From Chromatiales bacterium (GTDB lineage Bacteria; Pseudomonadota; Gammaproteobacteria; Thiohalomonadales; Thiohalomonadaceae), in contig QKFD01000112.1 in NCBI GenBank assembly GCA_003251535.1, positions 1 through 37,432 on the forward strand: a stretch of 37,432 bases of DNA, in the 5' to 3' direction. Below are positions 17,892 through 27,612 of this stretch, in pieces. How positions within the stretch are numbered: position 1 is the first letter of the stretch; each line of letters starts with the position of its first letter. A program made the translations under genes and the position numbers. The notes beneath the pieces are model-generated. The model was not told the DNA's origin, searched no databases, and was given only the letters and a program-made list of their open reading frames with translations.

Positions 17892-20096
17892 TTATGGCGC
17901 TACAGAAGAGGCTAAGCCATCACGTAGGATTTTGGGTGTAACGAAGATCAGCAGCTCTGCCTTTTGATCCGTATTCAAGGTATTACGGAACAAGGCCCCC
18001 AAAAGCGGCAGATCACCTAGAACAGGGACCTTATCCGTCTCAACGGATTTGGTTTGTTCATAGATACCACCCAGCACGATGGTTTCACCGTTATTGACGA
18101 GGACTTGAGTATTGACCTCGCGCGTATTGATGGAGGGCACACCGTTAAACATCTCACCCACCGAGTCTTTATGAACATTCAAATCCATAATGACCCGCTC
18201 ATCCGGCGTTATTTGTGGTGTCACATCCAAGCTCAACACAGCCTTCTTGAAGCTGACCGAGACGGCGCCGCTAGAGGAGGCCTCAAGATAGGGAATCTCA
18301 ACACCCTGCTCAATGAGGGCCTTTTTCTGATTGGCTGTCACCACCCGAGGGTTTGAGACCACCTCCCCTCGCCCCTCAGACTGTAGTGCAGAGAGCTCTA
18401 AGTCGACTAAATAGTCAGCCCCAAGCACCGCCAATGCGATACTGGGTGCGGTCGATGCAGCGGGCAAATCGACGTTGTATTCGTTGAACTGAGAGATGGG
18501 CGAGGGAGAGACGGGGAATGCCGATCCGGTACTCGCCAAGTTGGTCACGGCCTGCTGCTCAAGATAGGTGTTATTGAGCGCAGATCCGCTCGTCGATATC
18601 ATCCCATTACGACCATTGGCAGCCACCCCTGTCACCCCAAACCGCACACCTAAATCCCGGCTGTAATCGTCGTTAGCAATGACAATACGAGATTCGATGA
18701 GCACTTGGCGCACGGGGATGTCCAGCTCCTCGACCAAGGCGCGGATCTGGTCGATATTCTCCTGGGTCTCCTTAACCAACAGCTTGTTGGTCCGCTCATC
18801 CAACGAGATACTTCCCCGCTCAGAGATGAGATTGCCCTGTTCATTCTTGATGAGTTCAGCTAGATCAGAGGCCTTGGCATAGTTGACCTGGATACTCTCG
18901 CTCCGCAGAGGCGCCAGCTCTTGAAGTTGTTGTAGCGCTTGAAGTTCAGCCTTTTCGCGGGCAGCGATCTCTTCCGCCGGAGCAACGAGCAATACATTGC
19001 CCGTCTTCCGCATATCAAGCCCCTTAGTCTTCAAGATGATATCCAGCGCCTGATCCCAAGGTACATTCTTCAACCGTAAGGTGACATTGCCGGATACCGT
19101 ATCGCTGGTGACCAGATTGAACCCGGTAAAATCGGCCAATAGCTGGAGTACGGCCCGGACTTCGATATTCTGGAAGTTGAGAGAGAGCCGCTCACCGGTA
19201 TAGCCAAATTTCTCTTTCTGGTTCTTCTCTTTCTCGGCCTGCGTAATGGGCTTCACCTCCAAGGTGAAGGTGGTCCCTGTCTGATACGCCAAGTGGGTAT
19301 AGTCCCCAATAGGGGTAATCACCATCCGGACCTTGCCATCGGTGGGAAAGGTCTCAATGGACTTCACCGGCGTGGCAAAGTCGGTCACTGTCAATCTGCG
19401 TTGCAGCTGGGCAGGGACGGTCGTATGCAGGAAATCGACGATAATCTGACCGCCTTTCTCGCGCACATCGAAGGGGATATTGGGATCGTTGAGTTCAACA
19501 ACGACACGCCCTTCGCCCGCCTCACCCCGGCGGAAATCCACCATTGAGATACCATCGCCAGCGCTACTACCCGCACCGTTACTGGCCGCAGTCGTGGACA
19601 TGGCAACTGATGAACCGCCTTGCGCGCTTCCCGCGTCGCCTAGGCTCCCCGCAATGACAACCACCACGTCATTGCCTTCGGTCTTTACCTCATGGGGGGT
19701 CAGCTTCGATAAGTTGATCACGACGCGGGTGCGATTACCTGCCTCGACGGCGCGCACGGAACGGGCCACACCGATCCCAATATCCTTACTTCTTTCACTC
19801 AGCGCCAACTCGGTATCGGGAAGATCCAACGCAATCCGCGGCGGATTGTCGATAGTGAAACTACCTGGCTCCGGGGCCGGTCCGCTCAATGTAAAACGCA
19901 CCTCCACCTTATCTCCCGGGAGGGACGAATAGCTGATCTGCTGGAGCTGTTCGGTTGCCCATACCGGGAGCGCGAGGCCAAGGCACAGCAACGACGCAAG
20001 CGTATTGGCCACAACCTTGCGCTTCACTCCACCGCCTATCGTTATAGGTGCAGGTGAGGTGCGCACCCACTGCTTGGTATTCGTTCCAAGGCCCAT
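17892..20096 (-). CDS. pilQ: Type IV pilus secretin
   Basis: PilQ forms the outer-membrane channel through which type IV pili extend. The 734-residue protein has a signal peptide ending near PVWATEQ, two AMIN domains (about 45-140 and 165-270, peptidoglycan binding), the secretin short N domain (LSLNFQNIEVRAVLQLL to about 365), a second N domain and the secretin core. The core ends in VPVLGDLPLLGALFR and a C-terminal FVTPKIL. ATG 20096 is used because GGGAGAGAG lies directly upstream; a TTG at 20111 is in frame but less likely. It is 17 bp after pilP. Motifs and length are normal, so a working pilus system is likely if the other pil genes exist elsewhere. Confidence 0.96.
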   Translation of the reverse strand: MGLGTNTKQWVRTSPAPITIGGGVKRKVVANTLASLLCLGLALPVWATEQLQQISYSSLPGDKVEVRFTLSGPAPEPGSFTIDNPPRIALDLPDTELALSERSKDIGIGVARSVRAVEAGNRTRVVINLSKLTPHEVKTEGNDVVVVIAGSLGDAGSAQGGSSVAMSTTAASNGAGSSAGDGISMVDFRRGEAGEGRVVVELNDPNIPFDVREKGGQIIVDFLHTTVPAQLQRRLTVTDFATPVKSIETFPTDGKVRMVITPIGDYTHLAYQTGTTFTLEVKPITQAEKEKNQKEKFGYTGERLSLNFQNIEVRAVLQLLADFTGFNLVTSDTVSGNVTLRLKNVPWDQALDIILKTKGLDMRKTGNVLLVAPAEEIAAREKAELQALQQLQELAPLRSESIQVNYAKASDLAELIKNEQGNLISERGSISLDERTNKLLVKETQENIDQIRALVEELDIPVRQVLIESRIVIANDDYSRDLGVRFGVTGVAANGRNGMISTSGSALNNTYLEQQAVTNLASTGSAFPVSPSPISQFNEYNVDLPAASTAPSIALAVLGADYLVDLELSALQSEGRGEVVSNPRVVTANQKKALIEQGVEIPYLEASSSGAVSVSFKKAVLSLDVTPQITPDERVIMDLNVHKDSVGEMFNGVPSINTREVNTQVLVNNGETIVLGGIYEQTKSVETDKVPVLGDLPLLGALFRNTLNTDQKAELLIFVTPKILRDGLASSVAP

Positions 20097-20113
20097 GTCT
20101 CTCTCCCGCAATC

Positions 20114-20659
20114 TTATTCTTCGAGGGCGAGGCTTGCCTCGCGCTCTACCCAGCCACCATTGGGGCCAGGTACCAGTTCAGTGAGTTCAATCCGATCTTC
20201 AGTAATGGTGTGAATCCTGCCATGGTTTTGCCCCATGTAGTTCCCCACCTGCACGCGGTAGACCAAACCATCGGGCGCAGTAATCACCGCCCAACTTTCA
20301 CCATCCTTCTCCACGTGTCCCCCAAGCTTCAATCCATCTAAGGGGAACGCTTCCAACGCCTCTTTAATGCGGCCTGAAATCGGAGCCTTACCCGAACCAC
20401 CCGTGTTGTTATCTACGTCTCCCTTCACTTCAGGTTGGAACGGAGAGCGCAAGTTATCTACATCATAGATGTGAGAAGGGTAGGTTTTGATCTCTGGAAC
20501 GGGCTCGATACGTCCACCAGGCTTTGCTTTTGTCTGCTGGATAAACGTTTGTACTTCGGAGATGTCACCAACGATGCAACCTGAAAGCAGAGCCACTCCC
20601 GTTAGCACGAAGACTCGTGCCCACAGCCGGGGCTGGTGTTTGGAAGTCAACCCAGTCAC
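20114..20659 (-). CDS. pilP: Type IV pilus inner-membrane lipoprotein PilP
   Basis: This 181-residue lipoprotein links the PilMNO inner-membrane platform to the PilQ secretin. The signal peptide ends in the lipobox LLSGC with Cys28. A flexible Pro-rich stretch is followed by the Pilus-P domain with DNLRSPFQPE, the C-terminal LDGLKLGGHV, VYRVQVGNYMGQNHG and the ending ITELTELV-like strand. The start codon is GTG, overlapping the pilO stop by 4 bp. Gene order and family agree. Confidence 0.95.
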   Translation of the reverse strand: MTGLTSKHQPRLWARVFVLTGVALLSGCIVGDISEVQTFIQQTKAKPGGRIEPVPEIKTYPSHIYDVDNLRSPFQPEVKGDVDNNTGGSGKAPISGRIKEALEAFPLDGLKLGGHVEKDGESWAVITAPDGLVYRVQVGNYMGQNHGRIHTITEDRIELTELVPGPNGGWVEREASLALEE

Positions 20660-21318
20660 TTGCGGCCTCCCTTCTTTCCGCCCGCGGTACTAGACTTCTT
20701 GGCTGAGGCGGCCTGTGCCTGCATCTCATCATCATCGAGATAGCGATAGGTCTTTGCCTTGGCATCCATGGAGAGGACACCATCTTTATCCGTATTGATG
20801 ACTAGGTCATGCAACGTCACGATGCGGGGAAGGGCAGCCACCCCGCTGACAAAATGGCCTAGCTCATGGTAGGAACCGATCACCTGGAGGGAGATAGGGA
20901 GCTCTGCGTAAAACTCCTTACGCTGCTCCCCTTCTGGCTTGAACAGATTAAATTCTAGGCCCGCGCCCAAACCGGTCTGAGTCACGTCCACGAGGAGATC
21001 AGCGACTTCGGTGCGCCCTGGAAGCTGTCGCAGCAACGTACCGAAGGTCTCCTTCATCTCCTCCATCTGTGCCTTATAGGCATCCAGATTGACCGCCTTA
21101 GCCTGCTTAGTTTCGAACTCTTTTCTCAGATCGCCTTCAGCCCGCTGGGCCTTCTCAAGCGACTCCCATTGATCCTTGGTGTCAAGGGCAAACCCAGCCC
21201 CCAGCAGCGCCACACACAGGACAACGATGACCAAACCCTTGGCGATGGGAGGCCAATCACCGATCTGCTTAGGATCGAGCCCTCGCAAATCATCGAGCAC
21301 ACTTCTCTTCTCGGCCAT
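20656..21318 (-). CDS. pilO: Type IV pilus assembly protein PilO
   Basis: PilO (220 residues) is an inner-membrane protein that pairs with PilN through coiled coils and ferredoxin-like periplasmic domains. A cytoplasmic tail (LRGLDPKQIGDWP) precedes one membrane segment at about 27-45, a coiled coil (LEKAQRAEGDLRKEFETK), and the domain with LLRQLPGRTEVADLLVDV and ISLQVIGSYHELGHFVSG. The C-terminus is a Lys/Gly-rich tail. The start overlaps the pilN stop by one base (TAATG). Confidence 0.95.
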   Translation of the reverse strand: MAEKRSVLDDLRGLDPKQIGDWPPIAKGLVIVVLCVALLGAGFALDTKDQWESLEKAQRAEGDLRKEFETKQAKAVNLDAYKAQMEEMKETFGTLLRQLPGRTEVADLLVDVTQTGLGAGLEFNLFKPEGEQRKEFYAELPISLQVIGSYHELGHFVSGVAALPRIVTLHDLVINTDKDGVLSMDAKAKTYRYLDDDEMQAQAASAKKSSTAGGKKGGRK

Positions 21319-21865
21319 TACGAACTCCCCTCCTGTGCGGAACTCTGGTTGACCGTCAGGCTGAAGGAGCGGCCATCATCCTTCTCTGTCTTAATCACCC
21401 CGAGCGAGGGATTGGTAAACCAAGGGGAGGCATCCAGATTGCGCATGAAGGCGGAGACACGGGCATTCGATTCTGCCCGGCCCTCGATGGCAACCACGTT
21501 GCCAGCCTGCTTCATGCGGGTGATGTAGAGACCATCAGGAACAGCCTTGACTAGCTCCTCCAGCAGATGAACGACTGCCGGCCGGTTACTCTGGAGGCTT
21601 TCGATAACCTTGATGCGTGAGAGAAGGCTGGCCTTCTCCTTTTCAAGGTCTTCGATCTCCTTAATTTTCGCCTCAACCGCCTTGATCTCTGTGCGCAAGT
21701 AGCTATTGCGCGCTTCCTGGGCGTCAATCTGTCCTGCCATGAACAGGTGAACAGCGAAGACCACCACCCCCATCACCGCAGCCGCGATGACAACTACAGT
21801 GGCAAACTCCTGCTTCCGCTGTTTGCGTAGCTCCTCGCGCCAGGGAAGAAGATTGATGCGTGCCA

Positions 21866-21866
<1 letters not shown>
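21318..21866 (-). CDS. pilN: Type IV pilus assembly protein PilN
   Basis: PilN (182 residues) begins MARINLLPWREELRK, the conserved cytoplasmic peptide that docks into PilM. A membrane helix follows at about 22-44, then a coiled coil (KAVEAKIKEIEDLEKEK) and the periplasmic domain with SNRPAVVHLLEELVKAVPDG. The start overlaps the pilM stop by one base (TGATG). All parts are as expected. Confidence 0.96.
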
Positions 21867-22942
<1,076 letters not shown>

Positions 22943-22981
22943 TTACGCTACCCTGTGTTAGGAAAGGATGTTTAGGAACGC

Positions 22982-23010
22982 ATTAAATACCATGCTTAAC
23001 CCCTCGTCAA
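22982..23010 (-). promoter_or_regulatory. Promoter of the pilMNOPQ operon
   Basis: On the minus strand TTGACG (23010-23005) and TTTAAT (22987-22982) are separated by exactly 17 bases; each matches the sigma70 consensus at 5 of 6 positions. It lies 46 bp before the pilM start codon. Confidence 0.7.
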
Positions 23011-23033
23011 TACATCGATTGTGAGCGGCCGCA

Positions 23034-23063
23034 TGGTTATCTGCGGTACGGCAGACTTATACT
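23034..23063 (+). promoter_or_regulatory. Possible promoter of mrcA
   Basis: TATACT at 23058-23063 is a good -10 box (5 of 6). The best -35 is TGGTTA at 23034-23039 with an 18-base spacer, only 3 of 6. It lies 46 bp before the mrcA ATG and back to back with the pilM promoter. Confidence 0.35.
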
Positions 23064-23109
23064 GTCATCCCCCAATGGACAACGTTGACCCAGTTCACAA
23101 CGCCTCCCG

Positions 23110-25569
23110 ATGAGACCTCTTCTGCTACTGATAAGAGTCGTTTCGGCGACCATTCTGAGCCTGCTGCTGCTCGGAGCCATAGGGCTCGGGGGCGCGTATT
23201 ATTATTTCGCCCCTCAGCTGCCGTCTATCGAAGTGCTGCGCGATGTCCGGCTCCAAGTCCCGCTCCGGGTCTATAGCCGAGATGGCCTGCTGATGGCCGA
23301 GTTCGGCGAGATGAAGCGCACCCCAGTCAGCTATGACCAGGTACCCCCCCGCCTCATAGAGGCGCTGCTCTCCGCTGAGGATGACCGCTTTTTTAGCCAT
23401 CCCGGCGTCGATTACCAGGGCATGATGCGAGCGGTTCTCAACTTGATCCGTACCGGTGAGCGCTCTCAAGGGGCGAGCACCATCACCATGCAGGTGGCGC
23501 GCAACTTCTTCCTGACCTCAGAGCGGACCTACAAGCGCAAACTCATCGAGGTACTGCTCGCGCTCAAGATCGAGCGAGAACTCTCCAAGCAGGAGATCCT
23601 GGAGCTATATCTCAACAAGATCTATCTCGGTAACCGCGCTTACGGTGTGGCAGAGGCGGCCCGCGTCTACTACGGCAAGGAGCTAGGAGAGCTGGATCTG
23701 GCGGAGATCGCCATGCTGGCAGGGCTACCCAAGGCCCCCTCCACCATCAATCCGGTGGTCAACCCCGATAGAGCCGGGGCCCGCCGCAACTATGTCCTTG
23801 GGCGGATGCGCGAGCTGGGCTTCATCAACGATGAGGAGTTCAAGACCGCCTCCGCGGCCCCAGTGGCCACCCAGGTCCACTACACCCCTATCGAGGTTGA
23901 GGCGCCCTACGTGGCGGAGATGGTCCGCGCCGAGATGCTCAGCCGATTTGGCGACGAGACCTACAGCCACGGCTATAACGTCTACACCACCATCAATCCC
24001 CGCCTCCAACGGGCGGCCAATCGAGCGGTCCGCGGGGGATTGCTGGACTACGACCGGCGCCACGGCTACCGAGGGCCGGAGGAGCATTGGGACCTTGCCG
24101 AGCTGGATGAGCCAGAGCTGCGGCGGCGCCTCGATAAACGGGGCACAGTGGGTGAGCTGCTGCCCGCGGTGGTCACCCGAGTCGATGAACAGGCCATCGA
24201 GGCGCTGCTGCCCGGGGATAGGCGGCTGGAGATCGAGTGGAAGGGGCTCTCCTGGGCCCGGAAATATATCAACACCCTCAGTAGCGGCCCGACCCCCAAA
24301 CGGGCCTCGGACATCCTCGCGGTGGGGGATGTCATCCGCTTGGAGGCGCCGCGCAGCGAGGAGGATATCTGGAAGTTGGCCGAGGTCCCGGCGGTCTCCT
24401 CTGCCCTGGTCTCTCTCAACCCCAACGACGGCGCCATCCATGCGCTGGTCGGTGGTTTCGACTATTACCAGAGCAAGTTCAACCGGGCGACCCAGGCCGA
24501 ACGCCAGCCGGGATCCAACTTCAAGCCCTTCATCTACTCCGCCGCCCTCGCCCACGGCTTCACCCCCGCCAGCCTGATCAACGATGCCCCAGTGGTCTAT
24601 GAGATCCCCGGCTCCGAGCCGTGGCGGCCGGAGAACTATAACGGTCGCTTCTACGGCCCCACCCGCCTGCGGGAGGCGCTGACCCATTCGCGCAATCTGG
24701 TCTCTATCCGCCTGCTACAGGCGGTGGGGGTAGAGACGGCCATCGATCACGTCATCAAATTCGGCTTCGACCGCAGCAAGTTGGCCCCCAACCTCTCCCT
24801 GGCCCTCGGTACCGCCGATGTCACGCCACTGGAGCTGGTGCGGGGCTACGCCGTGCTGGCCAACGGCGGCTACCATGTCGATCCCTACTTCATCGAGCGC
24901 ATCACCGACATCGACGGTAACGACATCGATGAGGCGCATCCGCTGACCGTATGTGAGGCGTGTGAGACGGACCCGGCCACCCCAACGGATCAGCCCCAGC
25001 CGCTCCCGGTCGCCCAGACCACGCCAGCCAACGTCGGCGACAAACCCGCCCCTCCGCCGGCACCGCGGGTGGTGGATGCACGCAACATCTACATGATGAA
25101 CTCCATCATGCAGGACGTGATCACCTACGGTACCGGCCAGCGCGCCAAATCCCTGGGGCGTAGCGACCTAGCCGGCAAGACCGGGACCACCAACGACCAA
25201 AAGGATGCCTGGTTCTCCGGCTTCAATCGGGATCTGGTAACCACCGTCTGGGTCGGCTTTGACAACCCGGTGACCTTGGGTAGTAAAGAGACCGGTGCCC
25301 GCGCCGCACTCCCCATCTGGATCGACTACATGGGGGTCGCCCTCGATGGCGTCCCCGAAAGCACCCTGGCGGAGCCGCCGGGCCTGCTGCGGGTACGGGT
25401 AGATAAGGAGAGCGGCCTGCGCACCAGTGCCGACAATCCCAACGCCATGTTTGAGATCTTCGCCGAAGAGAACCTACCGGAGCAGGAGGCCCCCTACTAC
25501 GCCTCCGGCCCGGCCATCGACATCGGTGGCGGCGATCCCAACCAGACCGTGATAGAACAGCTCTTCTAA
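23110..25569 (+). CDS. mrcA: Penicillin-binding protein 1A (bifunctional)
   Basis: This 819-residue class A penicillin-binding protein polymerises and cross-links peptidoglycan. A membrane anchor (about 5-30) is followed by the GT51 transglycosylase with catalytic Glu90 in EDDRFFSHPG and QGASTITMQVARNF at 120-133. An OB-like insert occupies about 300-420. The transpeptidase has the active Ser469 in PGSNFKPF (SxxK), Ser527-Arg-Asn (SxN) and KTGTT at 690-694. A Pro-rich loop at about 625-655 precedes the KTG motif. It is divergent from pilM, as in many gammaproteobacteria, where the symbol ponA is also used. All catalytic motifs are intact. Confidence 0.96.
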   Translation: MRPLLLLIRVVSATILSLLLLGAIGLGGAYYYFAPQLPSIEVLRDVRLQVPLRVYSRDGLLMAEFGEMKRTPVSYDQVPPRLIEALLSAEDDRFFSHPGVDYQGMMRAVLNLIRTGERSQGASTITMQVARNFFLTSERTYKRKLIEVLLALKIERELSKQEILELYLNKIYLGNRAYGVAEAARVYYGKELGELDLAEIAMLAGLPKAPSTINPVVNPDRAGARRNYVLGRMRELGFINDEEFKTASAAPVATQVHYTPIEVEAPYVAEMVRAEMLSRFGDETYSHGYNVYTTINPRLQRAANRAVRGGLLDYDRRHGYRGPEEHWDLAELDEPELRRRLDKRGTVGELLPAVVTRVDEQAIEALLPGDRRLEIEWKGLSWARKYINTLSSGPTPKRASDILAVGDVIRLEAPRSEEDIWKLAEVPAVSSALVSLNPNDGAIHALVGGFDYYQSKFNRATQAERQPGSNFKPFIYSAALAHGFTPASLINDAPVVYEIPGSEPWRPENYNGRFYGPTRLREALTHSRNLVSIRLLQAVGVETAIDHVIKFGFDRSKLAPNLSLALGTADVTPLELVRGYAVLANGGYHVDPYFIERITDIDGNDIDEAHPLTVCEACETDPATPTDQPQPLPVAQTTPANVGDKPAPPPAPRVVDARNIYMMNSIMQDVITYGTGQRAKSLGRSDLAGKTGTTNDQKDAWFSGFNRDLVTTVWVGFDNPVTLGSKETGARAALPIWIDYMGVALDGVPESTLAEPPGLLRVRVDKESGLRTSADNPNAMFEIFAEENLPEQEAPYYASGPAIDIGGGDPNQTVIEQLF

Positions 25570-26204
25570 TGGCACGCCGAACCCGACGTAGCGCACCGGT
25601 GGAGCGCGATCCCCGCCAAGTGGAGGCCATCGCCCAAGGGGCGGCCCGGCTGATGGCGGAGGATGGCATACGTGATTTTGCCTACGCCAAACGCAAGGCG
25701 GCGGAGCAGCTGGGTCTGGGCCAGACCCGCAGCCTACCGAGCAACACCGAGATCGAGCGGGCACTCGTGGAGTACCAGCGCCTGTTCCGGGCCGATAGCC
25801 AGCCCCAACACCTGCGATCGCTACGCGAACACGCCCTCAACGCCATGGAGCTGCTGGGGCGCTTTGAGCCGCGCCTGGTGGGCCCCGTGCTAACCGGCAC
25901 GGCCGACAACCACTACCCCATCACCCTCCACCTCTTCACCGATCCCGCCGAAGAGGTGGGCTGGTTCCTGGAGGAGCAGCAGATCCCCTATGAATTGGAT
26001 AGCCGGCGGGTCAAATATGAACAGGAGCGGGCCGAGGAGTTTCCGCTCTATCGCTTTATCGCCGGCAACGTCCCGGTTGAACTGACCGTCTTCCCCTACG
26101 ACGGCCTACGCCAGGCCCCTCTCAGCCCCGTGGATGGCAAGCCGATGCGCCGCGCCAATACCCCAACAGTGGCGGAGCTGATCGCAACGAGCGATGGGGG
26201 CTGA
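25569..26204 (+). CDS. Unrecognised conserved-looking protein coupled to mrcA
   Basis: I do not recognise a family with confidence. The 211-residue protein has no signal peptide or membrane segment. The N-terminal part (about 15-75) is helical and basic, AIAQGAARLMAEDGIRDFAYAKRKAAEQ in pattern. The middle has VGPVLTGTADNHYPITLHLF at about 104-123, which recalls the start of nucleotidyltransferase folds (Gly-Thr, then alternating polar residues), but the expected DxD pair is absent. The C-terminal half is acidic then basic (YEQERAEEF, LTVFPYDGL). The start shares one base with the mrcA stop (TAATG), so it is translated from the same transcript. A role tied to the cell wall is possible only by position. 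Confidence 0.7.
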   Translation: MARRTRRSAPVERDPRQVEAIAQGAARLMAEDGIRDFAYAKRKAAEQLGLGQTRSLPSNTEIERALVEYQRLFRADSQPQHLRSLREHALNAMELLGRFEPRLVGPVLTGTADNHYPITLHLFTDPAEEVGWFLEEQQIPYELDSRRVKYEQERAEEFPLYRFIAGNVPVELTVFPYDGLRQAPLSPVDGKPMRRANTPTVAELIATSDGG

Positions 26205-26214
26205 GAGGTCACAT

Positions 26215-26232
26215 GGGGCAGGCCCATGCCCC
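26215..26232. terminator. Hairpin between convergent genes
   Basis: GGGGCA at 26215-26220 pairs with TGCCCC at 26227-26232 around a 6-base loop. A wider pair, GGTCAC at 26207-26212 with GTGACC at 26261-26266, encloses it. It lies between two convergent stops (26204 and 26269), a place where a terminator is expected. No strong T-run is seen. Confidence 0.4.
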
Positions 26233-26268
26233 TCCAGCCAACCGCTGGGAAAAACAGATAGTGACCAC

Positions 26269-27459
26269 TCACCCTGGCTTTCTCCCCCACACGGCAAAGA
26301 GGGGATCGGCCGTGGGGAGCTGGCTGGCATAGGGGTCGTCGGCCGGACGGGGGAGATTACGCACCGACTCACTGGCCAGCTCAGAGAAGCCGGCCTGGGC
26401 CAACCACTCCAGCACCAACCCCATGCGCTCGAACGGATGGAGTTCACTCCAGAGGCGGATCGCCTTGGTGGGAAAGAAGCGATCGGAGAAGGTGATCACC
26501 AGCGGCGCGCCGGGCCGCAGCACCCGATGCAGCTCGGCCAACACCTGTTGTGGCGCCACCAGATACTCCACCGAGGCGCTACAGACCACCCCAGCGAACC
26601 ACCCATCCGGCCAGGGCAGGGCGGTAGCGACATTGAGGTCCTGCACCACCCGTTCACTCAGGGCGGGATTGGCCGCCAACTCATCGGCGTTGAGCCCAAG
26701 TCCGATGACACTCGCCCCCGTCGGTAGATGGGACTCCCAGCTGGCCATCAGATCCAGCAGCCGCCCATCGAGAGGCAGTAGGCGGCGGTAGAGCGCGGTC
26801 AGCTCGGTGCGAGCGGCGGCATCCAGGTGGTGTACCAGCCGCGGCTGGGCATAGAACAGCGAGTCGTCCCGCGGATCCATCCGTTCCAATGCCCCCTCAA
26901 ACAGGAAGCCCCCCTCCCCCTCCGGCAGGGCACCCTGCATCCCAGGCCCCCGCTCCGTCACCACTTGAGGGATATCGTTGCAGCGCCCCCCACGCTCCGG
27001 CTCCTGCGCCAGCAGCTCCGCTACTCGGGCAGTAAGGGTGAGGGGGTAGCGGCACAGCGGGTGGTTAAAGTCTACGGTGATCGCCCCCTCCTCCACGGCC
27101 ACTACCCGCAGCGCCCTGAGATCCCCTTGAAAGGTGTCCCCCACCCCAGGCAACAGGGTACGCGGGAAGAAGCGACCAGGTAGCGGGTGCAGGGCAATGC
27201 CCCGCAGCTCTACAGGAAAACGGGCCCGTGGCACCTTGTGGATCGCTCGGCTATCCCACGGCGCCACCAGCTCACCCGGATCGAAGTGGGCACTTACCTC
27301 GCCACCAACAGGGAGCTGAGCGAGCCGTTCAGCCATATCGCCGGGGAGATAGTCGCGCCAGAGATTGAGCTTGGGTAGCCTCCAGCGATCCCGATGGTGG
27401 CCCCGTGGCCCCTGCCAATCCAGGCGCAGTTCAGCGCTGATCAGGCGGGATGAGTGCAT
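26269..27459 (-). CDS. SlyD-like FKBP domain fused to a SAM methyltransferase
   Basis: This 396-residue protein joins two parts. Residues about 30-145 look like a SlyD-type FKBP prolyl isomerase: DYLPGDMAERLAQLPVGGEV, then HKVPRARF, the long insert-in-flap region and DFNHPLCRYPLTL, close to the SlyD hallmark GNHxLAG. Residues about 220-350 are a class I methyltransferase of the type-11 kind: VIGLGLNADELAANP, VVCSASVEYLVAPQQVLAELHRVLRPG and ITFSDRFFPTKAI. The glycine-rich SAM loop is reduced to GLGLN. The start at 27459 has GGAGGT 6 bases upstream, a strong ribosome site, so the longer frame to 27513 is rejected. It lies 153 bp after the HIT gene on the same strand. The substrate is unknown. 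Confidence 0.75.
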   Translation of the reverse strand: MHSSRLISAELRLDWQGPRGHHRDRWRLPKLNLWRDYLPGDMAERLAQLPVGGEVSAHFDPGELVAPWDSRAIHKVPRARFPVELRGIALHPLPGRFFPRTLLPGVGDTFQGDLRALRVVAVEEGAITVDFNHPLCRYPLTLTARVAELLAQEPERGGRCNDIPQVVTERGPGMQGALPEGEGGFLFEGALERMDPRDDSLFYAQPRLVHHLDAAARTELTALYRRLLPLDGRLLDLMASWESHLPTGASVIGLGLNADELAANPALSERVVQDLNVATALPWPDGWFAGVVCSASVEYLVAPQQVLAELHRVLRPGAPLVITFSDRFFPTKAIRLWSELHPFERMGLVLEWLAQAGFSELASESVRNLPRPADDPYASQLPTADPLFAVWGRKPG

Positions 27460-27612
27460 GGTTTTACCTCCAATAGTGGGGGTTGGGATGCCACCCGCCT
27501 CTGAGAGGGGCAACGCGCCCCCATCGGTTCACCTTCACCCCAGATCGAGAGCCGGCTGGTCAGTTATATATAGACACCGCTCCCCCGCTACGGCCGCCGC
27601 TCGCGGCGACGG

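Noticed and set aside
23725-24687. 320-codon open frame on the minus strand opposite mrcA
   Set aside because: Antisense to an intact PBP1A with no ribosome site or recognisable domain.
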